Position numbers and translations under genes: made by a program. Below, in pieces: positions 26,502 to 32,686 of a stretch of DNA of 32,686 nt (its first letter is position 1; the number at the start of each line of letters is the position of its first letter). The DNA is from Cytophagales bacterium (GTDB lineage Bacteria; Bacteroidota; Bacteroidia; Cytophagales; UBA9547): NCBI GenBank assembly GCA_014376535.1, contig JACMRH010000485.1, positions 1-32,686 of the forward strand, written 5' to 3'. The notes under the pieces were generated by a model that had not been told where the DNA came from, made no database searches, and saw nothing but the letters and a program-made list of their open reading frames with translations.

Positions 26502-26858
26502 TTATATTTTAAAATTCCGTTTTATCTCTTCCAGAACATGGTCCAAAAACTTAAATACAGTTTCATTTTCAAACCTGATCACCTTTATTCCTATACTATT
26601 TAATACTTCTGTTCTTTCTTCATCATAAGCCATTCCTTCTTCCGTAAAATGCCCTGCGCCATCCAACTCAATTGCTAATTTCTCAGAAGGGCAATAAAAG
26701 TCTATAATGTAATTGCCAACGCTGTGCTGTCGCCTGAACTTACGGCCTTCCAATTGATTGTTCTTCAAAAGGGTCCATAGTTTGGCTTCAGCTGGCGTAA
26801 GTGTTTTTCTTAGTTGTAATCTTTTGTCTTTTAGTTTGGGAAGGTTATTAAGTTTCAT
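26502..26858 (-). CDS. DUF559 (Vsr/PD-(D/E)XK-like) endonuclease-domain protein
   Basis: The 118-residue cytoplasmic protein shows the DUF559 pattern: LRKTLTPAEAKLWTLLKNN, GRKFRRQHSVGNYIIDFYCP, KLAIELDGAGHF, DEERTEVLNSIGIKVIRFEN, and a final helix. The D in IIDFY and the E and D in AIELDG are the candidate metal ligands of a PD-(D/E)XK or Vsr-like nuclease fold. The length is normal for the family (about 115-130). It is separated from the MazG operon and closely bracketed by TIR element copies D (18 bp away) and E (45 bp away), both in the same orientation. A link with those repeats is plausible but unproven. Confidence 0.88.
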   Translation of the reverse strand: MKLNNLPKLKDKRLQLRKTLTPAEAKLWTLLKNNQLEGRKFRRQHSVGNYIIDFYCPSEKLAIELDGAGHFTEEGMAYDEERTEVLNSIGIKVIRFENETVFKFLDHVLEEIKRNFKI

Positions 26859-26903
26859 TTTTGGAATATTGGACTTAATACAAATGTATGAATTAAGGCA
26901 TCA

Positions 26904-27164
26904 ACCACCCCGCCCTGCGGGCACCCCTCCTTGGCAGGAGGGGAGTTTTAGAACCCAATTCATAATTCTATTTTGGAAGAAACTGTCAACTATTTGTGAG
27001 ATTTCGGGGACAGGGAAAAATGTCTAATTCCGCAACTCCCCTCCTTTTTTCAAGGAGGGGTGGTCGCAGACCGGGGTGGTTATCTCCTTTTCAAGGAGGG
27101 GTGGTCGCAGACCGGGGTGGTTATTTTCTCCTTTTCAAGAGGGGTGGCTGAAAGCTGGGGTGGT
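26904..27164 (+). repeat. TIR element copy E with three tandem right ends
   Basis: The left end and interior match copy D closely (TTTGTGAGATTTCGGGGACA, AATGTCTAATTCCGCAACTC). The right-end unit (TCAAGGAGGGGTGG..CCGGGGTGGTTA) occurs three times, ending at 27080, about 27121 and 27164; the last unit is diverged (GGCTGAAAGCTGGGGTGG). A fragment, TCTTTTCAAGGATAGG, follows. No gene lies in 26859-27304 apart from this element and the leader of the next gene. Confidence 0.85.
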
Positions 27165-27304
27165 TATTATCTTTTCAAGGATAGGAAGTTTTAAGAACCC
27201 AATTTCTTATGGCAAATAGTAAAAGATATTTCTTCAATTCCGTTACATTTTCAAAAAATATAAGTATTAGTTAAGATTAATTAATTCCTGGACAACAATA
27301 AGTT

Positions 27305-29266
27305 ATGAAACAATACTTACTGCTGAGTTTAACACTGACTATCTCCATGGCTGCATTTTCCCAAACAGTTCCCTGGCTAAGCAAAGAAACACTTACTGGG
27401 GCGCATGACCCTACTGTTATCAAAGACGAAAGAGGTATTTACACACTCATGACTACAAATAATATGTTGCAATTGCGCCAATCTGATAATATGTTGAACT
27501 GGAAGATTGTTGGAAATGTGCTACCCAAAGTCCCTTCCTATATGAACAATGTTGGGAATCTCTGGGCCCCGCAAATGTATTTCAGAAATGGCAGGTACTG
27601 GGTTTATTATTGTGGTTCTACATTCGGCACAAACAATTCCTGGATAGGGGTTGCCTCCAGTGCTACCTTGAATACGGCAGCATCCAATTACGGATGGACT
27701 GACCATGGGGAAGTAATCCACAGCACTACTGCCAATAATTACAATTGCATAGATCCTGAATTAATCGTGGATTTTAACAACAAGGTTTGGATGGCTTTTG
27801 GTTCTTTCTGGTCTGGTATAAAAATGATTGCCATAGATCCTGCGACTGGACAACAGCTATCCTCTGATAAAACAGTTTACTCGATTGCCTCCAGAGGAGG
27901 GGGTGCTCTTGAAGGACCCTCAATGTCTAAAAACAATGGATACTACTACCTGTATACAGCATGGGACAAATGCTGTGATGGGGTGAACAGTACCTATCGT
28001 ACTATGATGGGAAGGTCTCAAAATATTACAGGTCCTTATCTAGACAAAACCAGCAAAGACTTAAATAGCAGTGGCGGTACTCAAATGCTGGCACGTTATG
28101 GACGATATATTGGACCAGGAGGTGGATCACCTTTTACGGATGGCAGAAGGACCTATTTTGCAAATCATTATTATAACGGAAATCAAAATGGTGCTGCCAA
28201 TTTACAAATAAGAGAAATCGTATATGACAATGCTAACTGGCCAAGTATTACTCAACAATTTCTGGGAAGAAGACAATCATTTGAAGCAGAACATGCCCAA
28301 ATAACCAATGCAGATATCTTGACGACTAATGCAGCTTCCAATTCCGAATACATTGGAAATATTGATGCAACAGACAGTCGTGTAGTATTTCATATCAACG
28401 CCCTGCAAGGTGGAGAATATTCAGTAAGGATTCGTTTCTCAAGTCCCAATGGCGCGTCCTCTCATTTTTTAAAAGTAAACAGTGGTGCCGAAACCGAAAT
28501 ATTATATCCAGCGTCACCTGCCACGGTGGACTTTCCTGAAAGCCGCTTGATATTAAAAACAATTGCCCTAACAGAAGGCTATAATGTGTTGATCTTTAGA
28601 AAAGGAAATGGAACTGCGCTGTTGGATAGAATAGACCTGGTTAGAAGTGCTAAAAACCCAATTGAAGGCGGCAGTTTTGATGACAGCAAAGTAGTGGATT
28701 ATGTTGCAGCAGGAAACAATGGGACATTTGCTACAGGTGATTGGGCGCAATTTGAAAATATTGACTTTGGTCAGGGAGGTAATACAAGAGCCTTGATTTC
28801 TTTTTCCGGAAGTTGCAATGGACAGATCAAACTTGCCATTGATGGCGCTAATGGTACTATTTCTACAACTAATGCTGTAAATGTCAGCACTGCTACACAG
28901 GACCATTCAGTCATAATGCCTGCTGCCATTGCTAATCTTAACGGGGTTCATGATCTATTCATGACTTACACAGGTACCGGAGGGTGTGCATTAGATAATC
29001 TTAAATTTACCACTATTACTGGCTTAGAAGAAGATCAATTGAGCTCCCAGATTTCTGTTTATCCTAATCCTTTTACCAATTCATTTGAGATTCTAACAGA
29101 CACAGAAGTGAATTATGAGGTTTTAGACCTTCAAGGCAAACTAATAGCAAAAGACGTTTGCTATGGACTTAGCGTTATTACGATTGTCCAGGAAAAAGGT
29201 ACCTATTTTGTTAGGTTAACAAAAAATGGACACCAGCCGATTGTCAAAAAAATTATCAAGAACTAA
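27305..29266 (+). CDS. GH43 endo-arabinanase-like enzyme with two CBM6/35-like domains and T9SS sorting domain
   Basis: The 653-residue protein has a signal peptide (LTLTISMAAFSQ). The GH43 propeller (about 25-315) has the catalytic base D35 in GAHDPTVI, D150 in CIDPELI and acid E203 in GGALEGPSM, and GGSPFTDG as in 1,5-alpha-arabinanases. About 323-445 is a CBM6/35-like domain (FEAEHAQI, LLDRIDLV); about 448-575 is a second, CBM6-like domain (GDWAQFENIDFG, CALDNLKF). The T9SS tail is ITGLEEDQ, VYPNPFTN, and KKIIKN. It likely cuts arabinan side chains of pectin outside the cell. A second GH43 gene starts 31 bp downstream, so they form an operon. Confidence 0.92.
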   Translation: MKQYLLLSLTLTISMAAFSQTVPWLSKETLTGAHDPTVIKDERGIYTLMTTNNMLQLRQSDNMLNWKIVGNVLPKVPSYMNNVGNLWAPQMYFRNGRYWVYYCGSTFGTNNSWIGVASSATLNTAASNYGWTDHGEVIHSTTANNYNCIDPELIVDFNNKVWMAFGSFWSGIKMIAIDPATGQQLSSDKTVYSIASRGGGALEGPSMSKNNGYYYLYTAWDKCCDGVNSTYRTMMGRSQNITGPYLDKTSKDLNSSGGTQMLARYGRYIGPGGGSPFTDGRRTYFANHYYNGNQNGAANLQIREIVYDNANWPSITQQFLGRRQSFEAEHAQITNADILTTNAASNSEYIGNIDATDSRVVFHINALQGGEYSVRIRFSSPNGASSHFLKVNSGAETEILYPASPATVDFPESRLILKTIALTEGYNVLIFRKGNGTALLDRIDLVRSAKNPIEGGSFDDSKVVDYVAAGNNGTFATGDWAQFENIDFGQGGNTRALISFSGSCNGQIKLAIDGANGTISTTNAVNVSTATQDHSVIMPAAIANLNGVHDLFMTYTGTGGCALDNLKFTTITGLEEDQLSSQISVYPNPFTNSFEILTDTEVNYEVLDLQGKLIAKDVCYGLSVITIVQEKGTYFVRLTKNGHQPIVKKIIKN

Positions 29267-29297
29267 TTCTTACGTTTCATAAATAACTAATACTGAA

Positions 29298-30485
29298 ATG
29301 AAAAACTCTTTCCAAACGGAAGTGGCATGCACTTTCACGGCTTTATTGTTAGGCTTATCTGCAATTGCGCAAAACCCTATCATACGAACCAAGTTTACTG
29401 CAGACCCATGTGCATTGGTGGTAGACAATACCGTTTATGTCTACACTGGTCATGACGAAGCATCCACAACTGCAACAGATTATGTGATGAACAATTGGCA
29501 TGTCGCTTCTTCTAAAGACATGGTCAATTGGACCGACCACGGACAACGTCTGTCTTTGTCTAATTTCAGCTGGGCAAATGCTGCTGCCTTTGCTTCTCAT
29601 GTAGTTCCCAGGAATGGAAAATACTATTGGTATACCTGCGTTCTTCAAAAGCCTCAATTAGGATATGGCCCATATTTTGGAATTGGAGTGGCGGTAGCTG
29701 ACAATCCATTAGGTCCTTTTATAGATGCTTTGGGAAAGCCTTTGATAAAAGACAATCAAACTCCTGATCTTCAATTTGATATTGATCCATGCGTTTTTAT
29801 CGATGATGATGGCCAAGCCTATATGTATTGGGGAAATGCAACAAGTAATGGACCATTGAAAATGGTGAAGCTCAAAGCCAATATGACTGAAATTGATGGA
29901 GCTATTACAACTGTTAACGTCCCTGCTTTTACAGAAGCACCTTATCTGCACAAAAGAAATAATATGTATTATTTGTCTTATGCTTCAGGCTGGCCGGAAA
30001 CCATTGCCTATGCTACCAGCAATTCTCCTTTAGGACCATGGACATCAAGAGGTACTTTAAATGGAAGGGTGAGTTCTGAAACAAACCACCAATCGATCAT
30101 CGATTTTAAAGGACAGTGGTATTTTGTATATCACAATGCTGGATTGCCAACTGGCGGAAATTTTAGGAGGTCTGTTTGTATCGATTATCTGTATTATAAC
30201 ACCGATGGAACCATTAAGAAGATTGTACAGACTACAGCAGGCGTTAAACCTGTAGTAACAGGAATAGAAGAATCCAGTGAAACCGATGAAAGTCCTTTTT
30301 CATTTAGCTCTTTGTCATCAGAGGCTATTCTTGACTATGAAACCTACGATTTTCTTGGAAGGAAAATCACAGAAGGTATGGGCACAAAACAAAAAATAAT
30401 GTCTGAAATGGTGCAAGGAACAGGTTATGTTTTAAGAATCAAAAATGGCAATAGATCTGGAATATTTAAAGTCATAAAATACTAA
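29298..30485 (+). CDS. GH43 arabinofuranosidase/xylosidase-type enzyme with atypical T9SS tail
   Basis: The 395-residue protein has a signal peptide (FTALLLGLSAIAQ). The GH43 catalytic set is D36 in FTADPCALV, D163 in FDIDPCVF and E213 in AFTEAPYLHK. WYFVYHNAGLPTGGNFRRSV resembles GH43 enzymes acting on arabinoxylan or arabino-oligosaccharides. The tail has the VTGIEESSE linker and ends FKVIKY like T9SS domains but lacks the NPF motif. It lies 31 bp after the arabinanase gene, so its likely role is to trim arabinan fragments released by that enzyme. The exact bond specificity cannot be read from the sequence. Confidence 0.88.
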   Translation: MKNSFQTEVACTFTALLLGLSAIAQNPIIRTKFTADPCALVVDNTVYVYTGHDEASTTATDYVMNNWHVASSKDMVNWTDHGQRLSLSNFSWANAAAFASHVVPRNGKYYWYTCVLQKPQLGYGPYFGIGVAVADNPLGPFIDALGKPLIKDNQTPDLQFDIDPCVFIDDDGQAYMYWGNATSNGPLKMVKLKANMTEIDGAITTVNVPAFTEAPYLHKRNNMYYLSYASGWPETIAYATSNSPLGPWTSRGTLNGRVSSETNHQSIIDFKGQWYFVYHNAGLPTGGNFRRSVCIDYLYYNTDGTIKKIVQTTAGVKPVVTGIEESSETDESPFSFSSLSSEAILDYETYDFLGRKITEGMGTKQKIMSEMVQGTGYVLRIKNGNRSGIFKVIKY

Positions 30486-30604
30486 AGTGCCGAAGCAAGT
30501 TTAAGAACTATAATAGTAATTAAAGTGGGTATTTGTCTGATAATAAATTACTTATATTACACGACATGGAAAATCCAATTTATGATATATTTTAATTGAA
30601 CGTC

Positions 30605-30638
30605 AAATTCAGAAGGAGATTACCCTCCTGCTGAATTT
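30605..30638 (+). terminator. Terminator of the GH43 pair
   Basis: AAATTCAGAAGGAG and CTCCTGCTGAATTT form a 14-position stem with one mismatch and a 6-nt loop, followed by CTTTTTAG. It lies 120 bp after the second GH43 gene; the stretch 30486-30604 shows nothing else. Confidence 0.82.
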
Positions 30639-30675
30639 CTTTTTAGAAAAGAATACCTTAAACAATATCTTGTGA

Positions 30676-30700
30676 ACGGGAAGCTTATCTTCCCGTTTTT
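30676..30700 (+). terminator. Second terminator-like hairpin
   Basis: ACGGGAAG (30676-30683), CTTAT loop, CTTCCCGT (30689-30696), then a run of T. It sits between the GH43 terminator and the integrase relic. Confidence 0.75.
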
Positions 30701-30792
30701 GCTTGGTCAATTTTTAAATTAGAAGTGCCAATTTTTTTCTTTAAGATTTGCAAATCATCACTTACTTTCCTTTCAACTACTTTAGCATAAAT

Positions 30793-31459
30793 CTAAGTAG
30801 TTCTAATGCTATTGTGACCAAGCATTTTGCTCACAGTCTCTATTGGAACTCCATTTGTTAAAGTAATCGTTGTAGCAAAAGTGTGGTGTGCAAGGTGGAA
30901 GGTTAAGTTTTTGTCAATCTCACATATGTCACCTATTTCTTTTAGGTAGCTGTTCAATCGTTGGTTTGAAATGCTAGGAAAAATTGTTCCATGTGCTAAA
31001 CATGCAGGATGATCTTTATATTTCTCAACAAGATCTAAGGCCTTTGGCAAGAAAGGCACTTTTACGCTGGTATCTGTCTTTTCCCTTGAAGTAAATAGCC
31101 AATACTCTTTATCAATCCCAATTCGGAGATGGGAGGGGGTAAATTTCATAACGTCGGTATAAGCCAGCCCAGTGTAATAGCTGAAAACAAAAAGATCTTT
31201 TACTTGCTGAAGCCTACCAATAGAGAATTCTTTGTGCTTAATAACTTCAAGTTCTTCTTGAGTTAAATAACCTCTTGTGTTTACTTCCTTTGGCCATGCC
31301 TTTGCCCACATGCCAGGATTCTATTTCTATATCCATTTTAATAGAAATGTCGACCCTCACTGCATCAACTGTGATTCTGGCATAGATGGGTGCTTTTCCG
31401 TTTTTGACTTTGTATCTACGGAGATAAAAAATGATTCCGAAGGTGTTGGTGGTTTTCAT
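30793..31459 (-). pseudogene. Tyrosine recombinase (Bacteroidota integrase type), broken
   Basis: The start (31459 to about 31290) encodes the Arm-binding domain: MKTTNTFGIIFYLRRYKVKN, GKAPIYARITVD, SIKMDIEIESWHVGKGMAK. It then shifts frame into AWPKEVNTRGYLTQEELEVI, and the roughly 100-residue core-binding domain normally between them is missing. The catalytic domain continues (FVFSYYTGLAYTDV with the box I region, SREKTDTSVKVPF) to HLAHHTFAT, where the conserved Arg of HxxR is His, and ends at TAG at 30793-30795 just before IYAKV, so the catalytic Tyr is lost. The original gene was probably about 400 residues. It lies next to a tRNA gene, a common integration site. Confidence 0.92.
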
Positions 31460-31680
31460 CCGTTCTTCAACTTTTTAGGTGCATTTAGTTTCATTTCTTG
31501 TGACCTTCCATTTTGGGGTACACAAACAATTGCAATTACTGCTAATTTTTATTAATCAATTAACTAAATCACAATAACTTAAACCTAATTTTTACCCTAA
31601 ATCCAATTGAAAAAATGGGGCACCAAATAGGGCACATTTTGTTTGAAATTGTATGACTTGTATTAATTGAAGAAAAATAA

Positions 31681-31714
31681 AAAAGCCTTCAAATCGTAAG
31701 ATTTGAAGGCTTTT
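31681..31714. terminator. Bidirectional terminator after tRNA-Pro
   Basis: A perfect 15-bp hairpin, AAAAGCCTTCAAATC, GTAA loop, GATTTGAAGGCTTTT, with A and T runs on both sides. It lies 24 bp beyond the 3' end of the tRNA gene on the minus strand. Confidence 0.93.
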
Positions 31715-31737
31715 AATGCTAGTTGTGGTTTCATTCG

Positions 31738-31811
31738 TCGGAGTGGGGGGATTTGAACCCACGACCTCCAGCACCCCATGCTGGCGCAATACCAAGTTAC
31801 GCTACACCCTT
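31738..31811 (-). tRNA. tRNA-Pro (anticodon GGG), with imperfect stems
   Basis: Read on the minus strand: D-arm GCGT..GCGC, anticodon stem CCAGC/GCTGG perfect around ATGGGGT, giving anticodon GGG; 5-nt variable loop AGGTC; T-loop TTCAAAT. CCA is not encoded. The T-stem GTGGG/CCCCC has one T-C mismatch, and the acceptor stem AAGGGTG/CACTCCG lacks its first two pairs. It therefore may be weak or decaying, yet it keeps its own terminator. Its 3' end faces the broken integrase. Confidence 0.78.
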
Positions 31812-32192
31812 AACTTGTATTTCTGTTATCAGAATTTTAAAAAAGGTGTGAATATAAAAGCGAAAATAGGCTTTTGATAAAAAATTTGAATTTTGATTTC
31901 TGGTAATTCAAGACCCTACATAACTACATTCACTACTTTTTAGTGACGAGATTCTATGTTACTACTTAATGGTAACAGATAATTCCAACTAGAAAACCTC
32001 AGTTAATTTGATAATTGATAAATCCCTTTCATCACAAACAAGGAGTAACCTAAATCCAAATATTTAAATAAAACGAATCCAAATTTTTCGTACCAGGTAG
32101 TACTAGAAATTGGGGATGTTTCAAGGTAAATATCATTATGATCTTTCTTGCTCTTCTCTTTTATAATTCTTTTAGTACATTAAGATGTCTAT
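31812..32192. other. Intergenic, nothing recognised
   Basis: AT-rich stretch between the tRNA and the UbiA-like gene. I see no protein-like frame, strong hairpin or repeat. Short open frames here are not protein-like. Confidence 0.5.
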
Positions 32193-32686
32193 TCAACTCA
32201 AAACCCATAAAAAAATACCCTGCAATACCATGGTACCGTCCAGTAAACCTGTGTAAAAATAGCCCGAACGGTCTTTTTGTGCAAGTGGAAGTAATAATAG
32301 AACAATGCTTGAAACAATTAACCGAGAAAGTAATACATAACCACTACCATAATTCTGGAATGAAATAACAAGGTAAACGAAAAGAACAAAACCAGACAAA
32401 ATCAGGGCATTTTGAACACCCATCACCCTCGGAATCGTTTTGAGATTGTTTGCCTGATCATGGTCCAGGTCCCGGATATCAAATGGAATAGTAATGGCAA
32501 AAATGAACAGGAATCTTTCGAACATTAAAAAGTACACTGGCATTCTCTGGTGAATGTAGTCACTAGAATAAATTGGAAGGAGCACCGTAGCAACAGCCCA
32601 GTTTATCGAAATAATAAATATTTTCAGGAAGGGTACATTACGGAGCCTTACACCTCTGATCGGGACATAATAAAGCATCGTGCTTA
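32193..32686 (-). CDS. UbiA-family prenyltransferase, 5' end outside window
   Basis: About 164 residues are visible and the frame runs off the window edge; the ATG at 32678 is internal to the family and probably not the start. Four to five hydrophobic segments are present (IFIISINWAVATVLLPI, FLFIFAITIPF, LILSGFVLFVYLVISF, LIVSSIVLLLLPLA). The second Asp-rich motif of the UbiA family is seen in IPFDIRDLDHDQANNLKTIP (DxxDxDxD); the first motif lies outside. Members are inner-membrane enzymes that transfer isoprenoid chains in quinone, heme or lipid synthesis; which substrate applies here is not visible. It looks like normal chromosomal backbone beside the tRNA. Confidence 0.85.
   Translation of the reverse strand, partial: STMLYYVPIRGVRLRNVPFLKIFIISINWAVATVLLPIYSSDYIHQRMPVYFLMFERFLFIFAITIPFDIRDLDHDQANNLKTIPRVMGVQNALILSGFVLFVYLVISFQNYGSGYVLLSRLIVSSIVLLLLPLAQKDRSGYFYTGLLDGTMVLQGIFLWVLS

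Noticed and set aside
27040-27164. Tandem repeats resembling a CRISPR array
   Set aside because: The period of about 42 bp has no unique spacers; the units are contiguous right ends of the TIR element.
31592-31795. Minus-strand open frame of 67 codons
   Set aside because: It reads through the tRNA-Pro gene and its terminator; it is not a protein.
32138-32368. Plus-strand frame of 76 codons
   Set aside because: It is antisense to the UbiA-like membrane protein and its 3' flank, with no family-like pattern.

Overview
The window looks like chromosome of a cellulolytic, gliding Bacteroidota (Cytophagales, Cytophaga/Sporocytophaga-like). The reasons are: many large secreted enzymes ending in type IX secretion (T9SS) C-terminal sorting domains with YPNPF/SPNPF motifs; a CHU_C-type (type B) sorting tail at the left edge followed by a PorP/SprF-like barrel remnant; AT-rich DNA; and genes mostly without Shine-Dalgarno sequences. 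The genus is an inference.

Layout. (1) 1-3187: end of a type B T9SS adhesin-like gene, a PorP/SprF-like remnant, a secreted HExxH protein (DUF6055-like), and a fragment of a tyrosine recombinase. (2) 3343-13137: a plus-strand run of secreted plant-polysaccharide enzymes: CE1-type esterase, GH44 glucanase, a PL9-like pectate lyase gene broken twice, GH43 with a CBM, GH26 mannanase with CBM35, and an SGNH esterase. (3) 13138-15209: repeat elements, a small hypothetical protein and a lipoprotein. (4) 15429-17510: PL11 rhamnogalacturonan lyase on the minus strand. (5) 17511-19830: repeat element, an overlapping Tae4/Tai4 amidase effector-immunity pair whose effector carries an in-frame UGA, and a decayed RAYT transposase between inverted REP-like repeats. 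(6) 19840-26200: a three-gene minus-strand operon, MazG-like pyrophosphohydrolase, then GIY-YIG/DUF2075 helicase/S24 peptidase fusion, then TPR/GreAB-C/PIN protein. This is a strong candidate conflict (anti-phage) system. (7) 26204-27304: a DUF559 nuclease gene tightly bracketed by two copies of a TIR element whose right end is present in one to three tandem units. (8) 27305-30485: an arabinan-type GH43 pair. (9) 30700-32686: a multiply broken tyrosine recombinase, tRNA-Pro(GGG), and the 3' part of a UbiA-family prenyltransferase gene.

How they work together. The hydrolases, lyases and esterases attack mannan, xyloglucan/beta-glucan, rhamnogalacturonan, arabinan and ester substituents. They are exported by T9SS; no SusC/SusD pair or sugar sensor is present, so this is a cluster of free enzymes rather than a classical PUL. 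A conflict/defence segment (Tae4/Tai4, RAYT, MazG-helicase-PIN, DUF559) lies inside the enzyme cluster. The region is bounded by two nearly identical integrase segments about 27.8 kb apart in the same orientation, each with different catalytic lesions, suggesting an old, rearranged island.
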